DNA of 64,000 nucleotides from positions 1-64,000 of the forward strand of contig CALXSY010000001.1 of assembly GCA_944391285.1 (NCBI GenBank). Direction: 5' to 3'. The DNA comes from an uncultured Clostridia bacterium (GTDB lineage Bacteria > Bacillota > Peptococcia > Peptococcales > Peptococcaceae). Both the position numbers and the translations under genes were made by a program. The notes below the pieces were generated by a model. It worked only from the letters and a program-made list of their open reading frames with translations, had not been told where the DNA came from and made no database searches. Below, piece by piece: positions 6,949-15,710 of this stretch; position 1 is the first letter of the stretch, and every line of letters starts with the position of its first letter.

Positions 6949-9750
6949 ATGGAAAATGAGAAAGTTGATTATGGCAAAACCTTAAACTTGCCCCAAACTG
7001 ATTTTCCCATGCGGGGCAATCTGCCGCAAAAGGAGCCGGAAATTCAAAAGTTTTGGGAAGAAATCGACATCTACAATCTGGTTGAAAAAGAAAACAAAGG
7101 CAAACCGACCTTTATTTTGCATGACGGTCCGCCTTATGCCAATGGAGATATCCATTTGGGACACACCTTGAATAAAGTTTTGAAGGATATCGTCGTCAAG
7201 CAAAAAAGCCAAGCGGGCTTCGATGCGCCTTATGTGCCCGGCTGGGATACCCACGGCTTGCCTATCGAATTAAAAGCTATTAAAGCTATGGGCTTAAACG
7301 AAGAGGGCGAAGATAAAGTAGCCTTCCGCAAAAGATGCGCTGAGTATGCCCATAAGTATGTTAAACTGCAAATGGCAGGCTTTAAGCGCTTAGGTGTCAG
7401 AGGCGATTGGGAGCATCCTTATGTGACTTTGGATCCTAAATTTGAAGCGGAGCAAATCAAGGTATTCGGCGAAATGGCGAAAAAAGGCTACATTTATAAA
7501 GGCGTTAAACCGGTGCATTGGTGCCCCAGCTGCGGCACAGCCTTAGCAGAGGCAGAAATCGAGTATGCCGAGCTGCGTTCTCCTTCTGTTTATGTTAAAT
7601 TCCCGGTTATCGACTCCAAAGGCTTGTTTGATACTAAGGACGCTTATTTCGTCATTTGGACAACTACCCCTTGGACCTTGCCGGCTAACATGGCAATTTC
7701 TATTCATCCCGAATACAAATATGTCTTAGCCCAATTCGGCGAAGAAAAATATATCTTAGCTAAAGAAATGCTGCCGATGATTATCCAGGAAACCGGTTTA
7801 AGCGAGGAGTATACCGTTTTAGCTGAATTTATCGGCAAAGACTTAGAATTCTGCAAAACCCGCCATCCCTTTATTGAGGGCAGAGAACCGATGGTTATCT
7901 TAGGCGAGCACGTCACTTTGGATGCCGGTACCGGATGTGTGCATACCGCTCCCGGTCATGGTGATGTGGACTTTGTTATCGGTCAAAAATATAAGCTGCC
8001 GGTCATCTCGCCTATGGACGACAAAGGCTGCTTAACTGCCGAAGCAGGCATCTTTGCCGGTTTAAATACCGATGATGCCAACAAAGCAATCTGCAAATGG
8101 TTGGACGAAAATCATTATTTGCTCAAGCTGAAATTTATCAAGCACCAATATCCCCATTGCTGGCGCTGCAAAAACCCAACCCTCTTCCGGGCAACCGCTC
8201 AATGGTTTGCCTCTATCGACGGCTTCCGCCAAAAAGCCTTGGAAGAGATCGACAGAGTAAAATTCATTCCCTCCTGGGGCAGAGACCGCATCTATAATAT
8301 GATTGCTGACCGCGGTGACTGGTGTATTTCCCGCCAGAGAACCTGGGGTGTGCCGATCCCGATTTTCTACTGCGAGGATTGCGGTGCGGAGATTATCAAC
8401 GATGAGACTATTGAGCATATTTCTGAATTATTCCGGGAATATGGCTCTGATATTTGGTTCGCTAAAGAAGCGATGGAATTAATCCCCGAAGGTTTAACCT
8501 GCCCTAAATGCGGCGGCAAACATTTCCGCAAGGAAACGGATATTATGGACGTTTGGTTTGATTCCGGCAGCAGCCATGCCGCAGTCTTGACCCAATGGCC
8601 TAATCTGCGCTGGCCTGCTGATCTGTACTTAGAGGGCAGTGACCAGCACCGCGGCTGGTTCAACTCTTCCTTGTGCACTTCGGTAGCAGTAAAAGGCAGA
8701 GCTCCTTATGACCAAGTGCTGACTCACGGCTTTATCGTTGACGAGCAAGGTCGCAAAATGAGCAAATCCTTGGGCAACGGTGTTGATCCGTTGGAGGTTA
8801 TAAAAACCAGAGGCGCTGATATTCTGCGTTTGTGGGTTGCTTCCAGCGATTACCGCAATGACATCGCCGTCTCCGACAACATCATGAAGCAAGTCAGCGA
8901 AGCTTACCGCAAAATGCGCAATACCTTCCGCTATTTATTGGGCAGTATCTATGATTTTGATGCGGAGAAAGATCGGGTGGCTTTAAAAGATATGCTGGAG
9001 TTAGACCGCTGGGCGATGCTCAAACTAAACCAGCTTATTCAGAAGGTCAGCAAGGCTTATGAGGAATATGAATATCATGTAGTTTATCAAGCTATTCACA
9101 ATTTCTGCAATGTGGATTTGAGCGCCTTTTATCTGGATATCATTAAAGACCGCCTGTATTCCACTGAGCCGGACAGCCAAGCCCGCCGCAGTGCACAAAC
9201 TGCATTATATGACATTTGCTTGAGCTTAGTACAAATGTTGGCGCCGATTTTAACTTTCACCTGCGAGGAAGTCTGGAAATACCTGCCGGCAAAGGATAAA
9301 AAAATCAGCGTGCAGTTGTCCGGCTGGCCGGAAGTTAATCAAGAGGCGCTGGATAGCGAATTAGAAGCTAAGTGGAACAAAATTATTGCTATCCGCAGTG
9401 AGGTTACCAAACCTTTAGAAGAAGCCAGACGCAATAAAACTATCGGACATTCCTTGGATGCGGCGGTAGTATTGTATGCGGATGCTGAAACCCGAGAGCT
9501 TTTGGCTTCTTTGGGCGAGCAGTTAGCCAATATCTTTATCGTTTCCCAGGCAGATTTAGCTGATTTATCAGAGGCTCCGGCGGATATTTATCAAGCTGAA
9601 GGCATGGCTTTAAAGGTTAAAGTAGGACCGGCTAAAGGCATTAAATGCGAGCGCTGCTGGATTTACAGCGAAGAAGTCGGCAAAGACAGTGAATATCCGA
9701 CCCTTTGTCCACGCTGTGCTGCTGTCTTAAAAAATGCTAAAAAATGTTAA
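6949..9750 (+). CDS. ileS: isoleucine-tRNA ligase
   Basis: A 933-residue class I aminoacyl-tRNA synthetase that charges tRNA-Ile. The HIGH motif is HLGH near residue 70 within PPYANGDIHLGH, the CP1 editing domain lies at about 190-400 (containing TTTPWTLPANMA), and the KMSKS loop is in GRKMSKSLGN near 605. A C-terminal zinc site is formed by CERCW and CPRC close to the end. This is the bacterial type of normal length. I start at the ATG at 6949 because GAGGTG precedes it by 6 bp; the in-frame GTG at 6940 is part of that site. It is regulated by the T-box just upstream. Confidence 0.98.
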   Translation: MENEKVDYGKTLNLPQTDFPMRGNLPQKEPEIQKFWEEIDIYNLVEKENKGKPTFILHDGPPYANGDIHLGHTLNKVLKDIVVKQKSQAGFDAPYVPGWDTHGLPIELKAIKAMGLNEEGEDKVAFRKRCAEYAHKYVKLQMAGFKRLGVRGDWEHPYVTLDPKFEAEQIKVFGEMAKKGYIYKGVKPVHWCPSCGTALAEAEIEYAELRSPSVYVKFPVIDSKGLFDTKDAYFVIWTTTPWTLPANMAISIHPEYKYVLAQFGEEKYILAKEMLPMIIQETGLSEEYTVLAEFIGKDLEFCKTRHPFIEGREPMVILGEHVTLDAGTGCVHTAPGHGDVDFVIGQKYKLPVISPMDDKGCLTAEAGIFAGLNTDDANKAICKWLDENHYLLKLKFIKHQYPHCWRCKNPTLFRATAQWFASIDGFRQKALEEIDRVKFIPSWGRDRIYNMIADRGDWCISRQRTWGVPIPIFYCEDCGAEIINDETIEHISELFREYGSDIWFAKEAMELIPEGLTCPKCGGKHFRKETDIMDVWFDSGSSHAAVLTQWPNLRWPADLYLEGSDQHRGWFNSSLCTSVAVKGRAPYDQVLTHGFIVDEQGRKMSKSLGNGVDPLEVIKTRGADILRLWVASSDYRNDIAVSDNIMKQVSEAYRKMRNTFRYLLGSIYDFDAEKDRVALKDMLELDRWAMLKLNQLIQKVSKAYEEYEYHVVYQAIHNFCNVDLSAFYLDIIKDRLYSTEPDSQARRSAQTALYDICLSLVQMLAPILTFTCEEVWKYLPAKDKKISVQLSGWPEVNQEALDSELEAKWNKIIAIRSEVTKPLEEARRNKTIGHSLDAAVVLYADAETRELLASLGEQLANIFIVSQADLADLSEAPADIYQAEGMALKVKVGPAKGIKCERCWIYSEEVGKDSEYPTLCPRCAAVLKNAKKC

Positions 9751-9790
9751 TGATTTTTTCGCATAATTTATGCTTGCTGAGACATACTAT

Positions 9791-9809
9791 CCTTGAATTT
9801 AATTCAAGG
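9791..9809 (+). promoter_or_regulatory. hairpin overlapping the DUF1540 ribosome site
   Basis: CCTTGAATT (9791-9799) and AATTCAAGG (9801-9809) form a near-perfect palindrome whose right arm includes the first four bases of the Shine-Dalgarno sequence AAGGAGG (9806-9812). Folded, it could partly hide the ribosome site. It may instead be an operator. Confidence 0.35.
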
Positions 9810-9820
9810 AGGTAAAATAA

Positions 9821-9985
9821 ATGAGCAATGTAAATCAAAGTATCAAATGTACTGTTCAGCAGTGCAGACATCATGCCAACAGTCAAAATTACTGCACCTT
9901 AAGTGGTATCACTGTCGGCACTCATGAAGCAAATCCTACTGAGAAAAAATGCACTGACTGTGAGTCTTTTGAGCGTAAGATGTAA
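9821..9985 (+). CDS. DUF1540 cysteine-motif mini-protein
   Basis: A 54-residue protein with AAGGAGG at good spacing before the ATG. It matches the small DUF1540 family of Clostridia: start IKCTVQQCRHH, then NYCTLSGITVG, then KKCTDCESFE. The spaced cysteines suggest a small metal-binding (probably zinc) fold. The function of the family is not known to me. It is a separate single-gene unit between ileS and radA, closed by the terminator at 9996-10030. Confidence 0.88.
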   Translation: MSNVNQSIKCTVQQCRHHANSQNYCTLSGITVGTHEANPTEKKCTDCESFERKM

Positions 9986-9995
9986 AAAGAAGGCG

Positions 9996-10030
9996 AAAAA
10001 GCTAAGAAGCAAAAGCTTCTTAGCTTTTTT
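9996..10030 (+). terminator. terminator after the DUF1540 gene
   Basis: AAAAAGCTAAGAAGC (9996-10010) pairs with GCTTCTTAGCTTTTTT (10015-10030), ending in a T-run. Confidence 0.9.
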
Positions 10031-10135
10031 AGCGTTTAAGCAGGCAAATATTAGTGCAAAAATGCACAAATATTGTTATTATCAGAATATTGTAATTGAA
10101 ATAAAACTTTTATTTGGTTTTTTTACCAAAAACCT

Positions 10136-10164
10136 TTGTACAAACTGCTTAAATTTAGTATAAT
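10136..10164 (+). promoter_or_regulatory. promoter of radA
   Basis: TTGTAC (10136-10141), a 17-bp spacer, TATAAT (10159-10164). The expected start, near 10171, coincides with an in-frame ATG, which argues that translation begins at the TTG at 10189 behind a ribosome site instead. Confidence 0.75.
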
Positions 10165-10188
10165 AAAATTATGAAAGGCGGTGAAAGC

Positions 10189-11562
10189 TTGAGCAAAGAT
10201 AAAACTATCTATGTTTGTGATAATTGCGGTTATCGCACAATCAAATGGCTGGGCAAATGTCCGGCTTGCGGTGAGTGGAATACCTTAAAAGAAAACAATG
10301 TTGCTCCCAAAACTGCCGTAGCGGAGAAAAATCTTGCCCGCAGCCAAACAAAAGGGGCTAACAAAGCTTTGACTTTAAGCAGTATCGCTGATTTAAGCGA
10401 GGAGAGAAAGGACAGCGGCATTTCTGAGCTCAACCGCGTCTTGGGCGGAGGCTTGGTTTTGGGGGAGCTGATTTTGCTCTCCGGCGATCCCGGCATCGGC
10501 AAATCAACTCTTGCTTTGCAAATGGCAGCAGAAATCGCCAAAAAGGAAAGGGTAGTTTATATTTCCGGCGAGGAATCAGCGGGACAAATCAAAATGCGGG
10601 CGGCTCGCTTGGGATTAAAGGGCGATATTTATGTTTTAGCGCAAAATGATTTGAGCAAAGCGGAGGAAGAATTAAAAGCGCTTAAGCCGTCATTGGCAAT
10701 CGTCGATTCTATTCAAACGGTTTATCTGCCGCAGGTTAATGCTTCACCGGGCAGCATCACTCAGCTTAAAGAGTGTACCGAGCGCTTGATGTTTTGGGCA
10801 AAGGATTGGAATATTACTACCGTTATCGTGGGACACGTCACCAAAGAAGGCAATGTAGCCGGACCGAAAATGCTGGAACATATGGTGGATTGCGTGCTGT
10901 TTTTTGAAGGCGAGCGCCATTATCAATACCGCACGCTTAGAGCTTTAAAAAACCGCTTCGGCTCAACGGATGAAATAGGCATTTTTGCTATGGAGGAGGA
11001 CGGTTTAAAGGAAGTTTTAAATCCTTCGCAAGTGTTTATCTCCGAGCGCAGCGAGCAGGCAGTGGGCAGTGCTATTACTGCTTCCCTGGAAGGAACCAGA
11101 CCGATTTTAGTGGAAATGCAAGCCTTAACTATTCCCAGCTTCTATGCGCAGCCCAGAAGAACTGCTTCGGGGGTGGATTTTAACCGCCTGCTGATTATTT
11201 TAGCGGTGCTGGAAAAATACGCCGGCGTAAAGCTCAGCAATCAGGATGTCTTTGTCAATATTGCCGGCGGCTTAAAGATTGATGAACCGGCAGTGGATTT
11301 GGCTCTGCTGGTTGCCTTGGCTAGTGGTTATAACAATCAAGCCCTGGACAGTGATTGGCTGATTTTGGGCGAGGTTGGCTTAAGCGGCGAAGTAAGACGG
11401 ATTAACCATTTGAAAAAAAGGCTCAATGAAGGTGCTAAGCTGGGTTTAAAAAAAGCTGTCGTACCTAAAAGCAACCTGGAGGATAAAAATATTTTAAGCG
11501 ATTGCCCGTTAAAGCTGCACGGTGTGAGCAATATTGCTCAAGCGCTAAAGATTCTGTTTTAA
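10189..11562 (+). CDS. radA: DNA repair protein RadA
   Basis: A 457-residue RadA (Sms) ATPase that promotes branch migration and processing of recombination intermediates. It has an N-terminal C4 zinc finger (CDNCGY and CPACGEW), a RecA-like core with Walker A GDPGIGKST near residue 105, the RadA-specific KNRFG motif, and a Lon-protease-like C-terminal domain without a protease active site. The start is taken as TTG at 10189, preceded by AAAGGCGGTG; the ATG at 10171 lies at the predicted transcription start and has no ribosome site. In many Bacillota disA follows radA; here a YacL-like gene follows directly. Confidence 0.95.
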   Translation: MSKDKTIYVCDNCGYRTIKWLGKCPACGEWNTLKENNVAPKTAVAEKNLARSQTKGANKALTLSSIADLSEERKDSGISELNRVLGGGLVLGELILLSGDPGIGKSTLALQMAAEIAKKERVVYISGEESAGQIKMRAARLGLKGDIYVLAQNDLSKAEEELKALKPSLAIVDSIQTVYLPQVNASPGSITQLKECTERLMFWAKDWNITTVIVGHVTKEGNVAGPKMLEHMVDCVLFFEGERHYQYRTLRALKNRFGSTDEIGIFAMEEDGLKEVLNPSQVFISERSEQAVGSAITASLEGTRPILVEMQALTIPSFYAQPRRTASGVDFNRLLIILAVLEKYAGVKLSNQDVFVNIAGGLKIDEPAVDLALLVALASGYNNQALDSDWLILGEVGLSGEVRRINHLKKRLNEGAKLGLKKAVVPKSNLEDKNILSDCPLKLHGVSNIAQALKILF

Positions 11563-11677
11563 AGGCAAAAATTTTGCTTATTTTTGGCAAGAAAGAAAAA
11601 ACAAAGCAGGAGAATAAACTGCTTCTGTAGAATGGAGTTTATGTATAAGTTTATATTTTTGTAAAGGAGGTGAATAG

Positions 11678-12772
11678 ATGGTAAGATTGGCACAAATTGT
11701 GTTAGCTTTGCTTGGTATCTGGCTGGGTTTTTTAGGCGGCAATGCGGTTAATGTTTTAATTTTGCAGATGGGTTGGTTTACTTCCGAGGTTATGCTGATT
11801 GCGGCAGTGGTTGTAGCATGTATAATCGGAGCTTTGATTGGCTTTTTGTTGGGCAAGCCTTTGGTAAAAGGCATGATGATGGTCACCAACCGTTTGGAGT
11901 CGCGCTTGCAGAGAATGCCTATCCAAGATTTATTGGGCGGAGCTATCGGTTTAATAATCGGACTTATAATAGCAACATTTATTGGCTATGCTTTGGCAAA
12001 AATCCCCTTCGGAGGATATATTTCAATTGTAGTAAGCATTATTTTAGGCTATGTAGGTATGGTTATAGGCGTGCGCAAAAGAGAAGAACTTTTTAATTTG
12101 CCCCAAGTGTTAAAACGGGAAAGAAACCGCATGTCTCGGCCAAAGGGTACTTGCTTGGAAAGCGAAGACGGTACCTTGTGCAACAGACCTAAAATTTTAG
12201 ATACATCTGTAATCATAGACGGACGCATTGCAGATATCTGTCAGACAGGATTCGTAGAAGGACCATTGGTAATTCCTAACTTTGTTTTAGAGGAACTCAG
12301 ACATATCGCTGATTCCTCGGACAGTTTGAAAAGAGTACGCGGCAGAAGAGGCTTGGATATTTTAAACAAAATCCGCCGGGAACTCACTATCGAAGTACAG
12401 ATTTCCAATGAGGATTTTCCCGATATTAACGAAGTGGACGATAAATTGGTGAAATTAGCCCAGGATATGTGCGGTTGTGTGGTGACTAACGATTTTAATT
12501 TAAATAAAGTCGCTGAGCTCAGAGGTGTAACCGTTTTAAATATCAATGAGCTGGCCAATGCTATTAAGCCGGTGGTTTTACCGGGAGAAGAAATGATAGT
12601 TACTGTTGTTAAAGAAGGCAAAGAGATGAATCAAGGTGTGGCTTATCTGGATGACGGTACGATGATCGTCGTCGAAAACGGTCGCAACTATATCAACGAG
12701 ACTATCAATACGGTGGTTACCAGCGTAATTCAAACCAATGCCGGCAGAATGATCTTCGTTCGTCCGGAATAA
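11678..12772 (+). CDS. YacL-like membrane PIN/TRAM-domain protein
   Basis: A 364-residue protein with four hydrophobic helices in the first 130 residues, a PIN nuclease-like domain (about 175-290, with the acidic residues of [12 protein letters not shown] and VTNDFNLN), and a C-terminal TRAM RNA-binding domain (about 300-360). It belongs to the YacL family found beside radA/disA in Bacillota. The TRAM and PIN domains suggest a membrane-anchored RNA-processing enzyme, but its substrate is not established. AAAGGAGGTG precedes the ATG. It is followed by its own terminator. Confidence 0.92.
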   Translation: MVRLAQIVLALLGIWLGFLGGNAVNVLILQMGWFTSEVMLIAAVVVACIIGALIGFLLGKPLVKGMMMVTNRLESRLQRMPIQDLLGGAIGLIIGLIIATFIGYALAKIPFGGYISIVVSIILGYVGMVIGVRKREELFNLPQVLKRERNRMSRPKGTCLESEDGTLCNRPKILDTSVIIDGRIADICQTGFVEGPLVIPNFVLEELRHIADSSDSLKRVRGRRGLDILNKIRRELTIEVQISNEDFPDINEVDDKLVKLAQDMCGCVVTNDFNLNKVAELRGVTVLNINELANAIKPVVLPGEEMIVTVVKEGKEMNQGVAYLDDGTMIVVENGRNYINETINTVVTSVIQTNAGRMIFVRPE

Positions 12773-12785
12773 TTTGGGACAAGCA

Positions 12786-12819
12786 CAAAGCAGGCATCTT
12801 AGGGTGTCTGCTTTTTTTA
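12786..12819 (+). terminator. terminator after the PIN/TRAM gene
   Basis: AAAGCAGgCA pairs with TGtCTGCTTT around a TCTTAGGG loop, followed by a run of seven Ts. Confidence 0.85.
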
Positions 12820-12931
12820 AGAAAAGAATAATCACTGATTCACACTATCACAAAAAAAATAAAAAAATTTTTCCAAAAGGTGCAATAAAACACTTTGCTG
12901 TTGCATTAACTAAGTGAAGGGAGTGAAAACG

Positions 12932-13504
12932 TTGCCTAACGACCGGTCGGCATCGTACGAAAAAAAATATGCATATAATAACGAGGATTTAGACAGCTGC
13001 TTAAGGAGAATAGCCGCCAAAGAGGAAGAAGCACTGGCAGATTTATATTATCAGACCAGTGCGGCAGTATATAGCTTTGCCCTTTCTATCTTGCGGCATA
13101 CTCACGATGCAGAAGATGTTTTGCAGGAATGCTATATTGCCGTTTATCAGGCGGCGGGAGAATATCGCTCGGCAAAAAAGCCTATGGCATGGATTTTAAC
13201 CATTGCGAAAAATTTATGCTTGCAGAAAATTCGCCAGCAAAAGAAGATTGCTGAGGTAAGCGATGATGAATGGGAAAAGCTTTTGCCTAATAACGGAACA
13301 ATTCCCTCTGAGGAGCGCATTCTTTTAACTGAAGCCTTAAAACAGCTTTCTGCTCAGGAATTGCAAATAGTTGTTTTGCACATTGTGAGCGGCTTTAAAC
13401 ATCGAGAGATAGCGCAGTTTTTGGAAATGCCCCTGGCAACGGTGCTTTCCAAATACCATCGGGCTATCAAGAAACTAAAAAAGAATTATCTCCAAGGAGA
13501 GTGA
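12932..13504 (+). CDS. ECF-type RNA polymerase sigma factor
   Basis: A 190-residue sigma-70 family factor with only regions 2 and 4, the ECF layout. Region 2 contains HDAEDVLQECYIAVYQ (the DAED-x-x-Q core-binding motif) and region 4 contains the helix-turn-helix FKHREIAQFLEMPLATVLSK. It should direct polymerase to a small regulon, usually including its own promoter. Three in-frame starts exist (GTG 12914, GTG 12923, TTG 12932); I prefer 12932 because AAGGGAG is correctly spaced before it. It is followed after 5 bp by a membrane protein with an RsgI-like domain, almost certainly its anti-sigma partner. Confidence 0.88.
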   Translation: MPNDRSASYEKKYAYNNEDLDSCLRRIAAKEEEALADLYYQTSAAVYSFALSILRHTHDAEDVLQECYIAVYQAAGEYRSAKKPMAWILTIAKNLCLQKIRQQKKIAEVSDDEWEKLLPNNGTIPSEERILLTEALKQLSAQELQIVVLHIVSGFKHREIAQFLEMPLATVLSKYHRAIKKLKKNYLQGE

Positions 13505-13509
13505 GAAAA

Positions 13510-15303
13510 ATGACCGATCAGCAAATTGAAGAAAGGCTTAAAGATGCTTTTGTCCATGCTACTCCCGACGTGCTGGAGCGGATCAACTCTCAGATAAAGG
13601 AGCAGAAAGGACCAGTGATAGTGATGAGTGAAGTGAAAAAGAAAAAAGGATTCAATAAATTAGCAGCCGTAGCTTTTGCTGCAGTGCTGGCATTGGCAGT
13701 AGGTGTAGGCGGATATATTTACAGCACCAATTATGCCGTAGCGGCAACCGTTGCTTTAGAAGTAAATCCCAGCGTGGAGATTTGCGTCAATAAAAAAGAA
13801 AGAGTGCTGGAAGTTGTTCCTTTAAATGATGATGGCAGAGTTATCGTGGGAAATATGGATTTTTCCGGCAGCAGCTTGGATGTGACCGTTAATGCGCTTA
13901 TCGGCTCCATGCTGCAAAACGGCTATTTGAATGAATTGGCAAACTCTATTTTGATCAGCGTTGAAGATGATAATGCTGTTCAAGGTGCGCTCTTGCAGGA
14001 AAAGCTGACTCAAAACGTCAACGAAATGCTTAATTCGCAGGCGTTCTCCGGAGCGGTGCTGATTCAGACCCTAAGCGATGATGCCCAGGTTAAGCAATTG
14101 GCAGCAGACAACAATATCAGCGTGGGCAAAGCACAGCTGATCGAGCAAATCATCGCTCAGCAGCCTCAGAAAAATTTCAGCGAATTAGCCAAGCTGTCCA
14201 TTAACGACCTTAACTTGATTTTGACCAGCACTGCTCAAAGCCAAGAGCAAAATCCAGCTCAAAGCCAAAGCGTAGCGTCTTTGGGCACTGCCAGCGCCAA
14301 AGCTTATATCGGCGAAGCTAAAGCTAAGGAAATCGCTTTACAGCATGCGCAAGTAGCAGAAAAAGATATATTCAATTACGAATGGGAGCTGGACGGCGAT
14401 AACGGCATCATGGTCTATGAAATTGAGTTTAATGTAAGCGACTATGAGTATGATTATGAGATTAACGCTACCAGCGGAGCTATTATCAAAAACGCCAAAG
14501 AGCGGGACAATGACAGCAATCTGTTGAATTCTGCCGCCGGAGCTGATTTAATCAGCGCCGATGAAGCTAAAGCCATCGCCTTAAAGAACGCTGGTGTGAG
14601 TGAAAGCGATTTAACCGGCTACAGCATTGATTTGGACAACGAATACGGTGTAATGCAGTACGAAATCGAGTTTAAATCGGGCGGTTATGAGTATGATTAT
14701 GAAATAAATGCTGCAACCGGCGAAATTTTGCAAAAGCAAAAGGAGCGGGATGATGATTATTATCCTGCCAACTCTTCAACACCAGCCAACACTAATACTG
14801 CCGCCAATTCTACTAATACTAATTCCGCCGGCACCAATAATTCCGGCAATTATATCAGCGCCGAGGAAGCTAAGAGTATTGCCCTTAAGCATGCCGGTGT
14901 AAGTGAGGCTAATGCTAATTGGTATAAAGCGGAGCTGGATCGTGATGACGGAATTGTGCATTATGAAATTGATTTTAAAGCCGATGGCTATGAGTATGAT
15001 TATGAAATCAATGCCACCAGTGGGGAGATTATTAAAAGCGAAAAAGAGTGGGATGATGATTATCAGGCTGCTGCCAATACTGCCGGCGGCAATTACATCA
15101 GTGCCGATGAGGCAAAAAGCATAGTTTTAAATCATGCCGGTGTAAATGCTGCTGATGCTAATCGGTATGAATCGGAGCTGGATTATGATGACGGCAGAGC
15201 CAAATATGAAATTGAGTTCAAATCAGGCGGTTACGAATATGAGTATGAGCTTAATGCTTCTACTGGTGAGATTTTAAAGAGCGAAAAGGAAAGAGATAAT
15301 TAA
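13510..15303 (+). CDS. RsgI-like anti-sigma factor with four PepSY repeats
   Basis: A 597-residue membrane protein. A cytoplasmic N-terminus of about 50 residues is followed by one transmembrane helix (about 50-70) and an extracellular segment beginning VALEVNPSVEICVNKKERVL, the hallmark of the RsgI-like middle domain. The C-terminal half carries four PepSY-type repeats, starting about 14310, 14550, 14850 and 15096. Each runs from AEEAKSIALKHAGV-like, through YEIEFKSGGYEY-like, to NATSGEI-like. Linkers are Asn/Ser/Thr-rich. No zinc-binding H-x3-C-x2-C anti-sigma motif is seen. AAGGAG lies before the ATG. By position it should hold the ECF factor at the membrane and release it on an external signal; the signal is unknown. 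Confidence 0.85.
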   Translation: MTDQQIEERLKDAFVHATPDVLERINSQIKEQKGPVIVMSEVKKKKGFNKLAAVAFAAVLALAVGVGGYIYSTNYAVAATVALEVNPSVEICVNKKERVLEVVPLNDDGRVIVGNMDFSGSSLDVTVNALIGSMLQNGYLNELANSILISVEDDNAVQGALLQEKLTQNVNEMLNSQAFSGAVLIQTLSDDAQVKQLAADNNISVGKAQLIEQIIAQQPQKNFSELAKLSINDLNLILTSTAQSQEQNPAQSQSVASLGTASAKAYIGEAKAKEIALQHAQVAEKDIFNYEWELDGDNGIMVYEIEFNVSDYEYDYEINATSGAIIKNAKERDNDSNLLNSAAGADLISADEAKAIALKNAGVSESDLTGYSIDLDNEYGVMQYEIEFKSGGYEYDYEINAATGEILQKQKERDDDYYPANSSTPANTNTAANSTNTNSAGTNNSGNYISAEEAKSIALKHAGVSEANANWYKAELDRDDGIVHYEIDFKADGYEYDYEINATSGEIIKSEKEWDDDYQAAANTAGGNYISADEAKSIVLNHAGVNAADANRYESELDYDDGRAKYEIEFKSGGYEYEYELNASTGEILKSEKERDN

Positions 15304-15313
15304 TCATTAAAAG

Positions 15314-15345
15314 GATCACTCTGCTCAAGCAGGGTGATCTTTTTT
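15314..15345 (+). terminator. terminator of the sigma/anti-sigma operon
   Basis: GATCACTCTGC (15314-15324), loop TCAA, GCAGGGTGATC (15329-15339), then six Ts. The stem is 11 bp with one G-U pair. Confidence 0.9.
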
Positions 15346-15421
15346 AAAGCTATCAATACAATCCATACAGTTTGCTGATGAATCAAGCGTAAAAAAATAG
15401 AAAAAATCCCGAAAAAAAAGC

Positions 15422-15450
15422 TTGCATTTAAAAAATGTATGTGCTATAAT
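15422..15450 (+). promoter_or_regulatory. promoter of the tRNA-Ser/tRNA-Arg unit
   Basis: TTGCAT (15422-15427), a 17-bp spacer, TATAAT (15445-15450), ending 18 bp before the tRNA-Ser 5' end. Confidence 0.8.
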
Positions 15451-15468
15451 TGTTCTGTTGCTAAAAAA

Positions 15469-15554
15469 GGAGAGATGGCCGAGTGGCCGAAGGCGCTCCC
15501 CTGCTAAGGGAGTATACGAGAGATCGTATCATGGGTTCAAATCCCATTCTCTCC
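15469..15554 (+). tRNA. tRNA-Ser(GCT)
   Basis: An 86-nt class II tRNA with acceptor stem GGAGAGA/TCTCTCC, anticodon stem CTCCC/GGGAG with loop CTGCTAA (anticodon GCT), a long variable arm, and T arm GGGTTCAAATCCC. No CCA is encoded. Its last 17 nt are identical to the att-like fragment at 4705-4721. Confidence 0.97.
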
Positions 15555-15559
15555 GGCAG

Positions 15560-15633
15560 GCGCCGGTAGCTCAGTTGGATAGAGTACTTGGCTACGAACC
15601 AAGGGGTCAGGGGTTCGAATCCCTTTCGGCGCA
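15560..15633 (+). tRNA. tRNA-Arg(ACG)
   Basis: A 74-nt tRNA with acceptor stem GCGCCGG/TCGGCGC (last pair G-U), D arm GCTCAGTTGGATAGAGT, anticodon stem CTTGG/CCAAG with loop CTACGAA (anticodon ACG, read as ICG), T arm GGGGTTCGAATCCC, and discriminator A. No CCA is encoded. It lies 5 bp after tRNA-Ser and is co-transcribed with it. Confidence 0.97.
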
Positions 15634-15638
15634 GATGT

Positions 15639-15674
15639 GCAGATTTGTCGAGACGGCAAATCTGCATTTTTTTT
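15639..15674 (+). terminator. terminator after tRNA-Arg
   Basis: GCAGATTTG (15639-15647) pairs with CAAATCTGC (15657-15665), followed by A and a run of eight or more Ts. Confidence 0.9.
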
Positions 15675-15710
15675 AAATGGATTTTTGCTTTGAGAAATGG
15701 GGAAAAAGAA

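Noticed and set aside
10171-10188. ATG at 10171 as the start of radA
   Set aside because: It coincides with the predicted transcription start and has no ribosome site, while the TTG at 10189 follows AAAGGCGGTG.
14310-15290. Regular DNA repeats that could suggest an array
   Set aside because: The periodic similarity follows the four PepSY protein repeats and is diverged at the DNA level; it is not a CRISPR or a satellite repeat.
15422-15676. Frames over the two tRNA genes
   Set aside because: The sequence is fully explained by tRNA-Ser(GCT), tRNA-Arg(ACG), their promoter and terminator.
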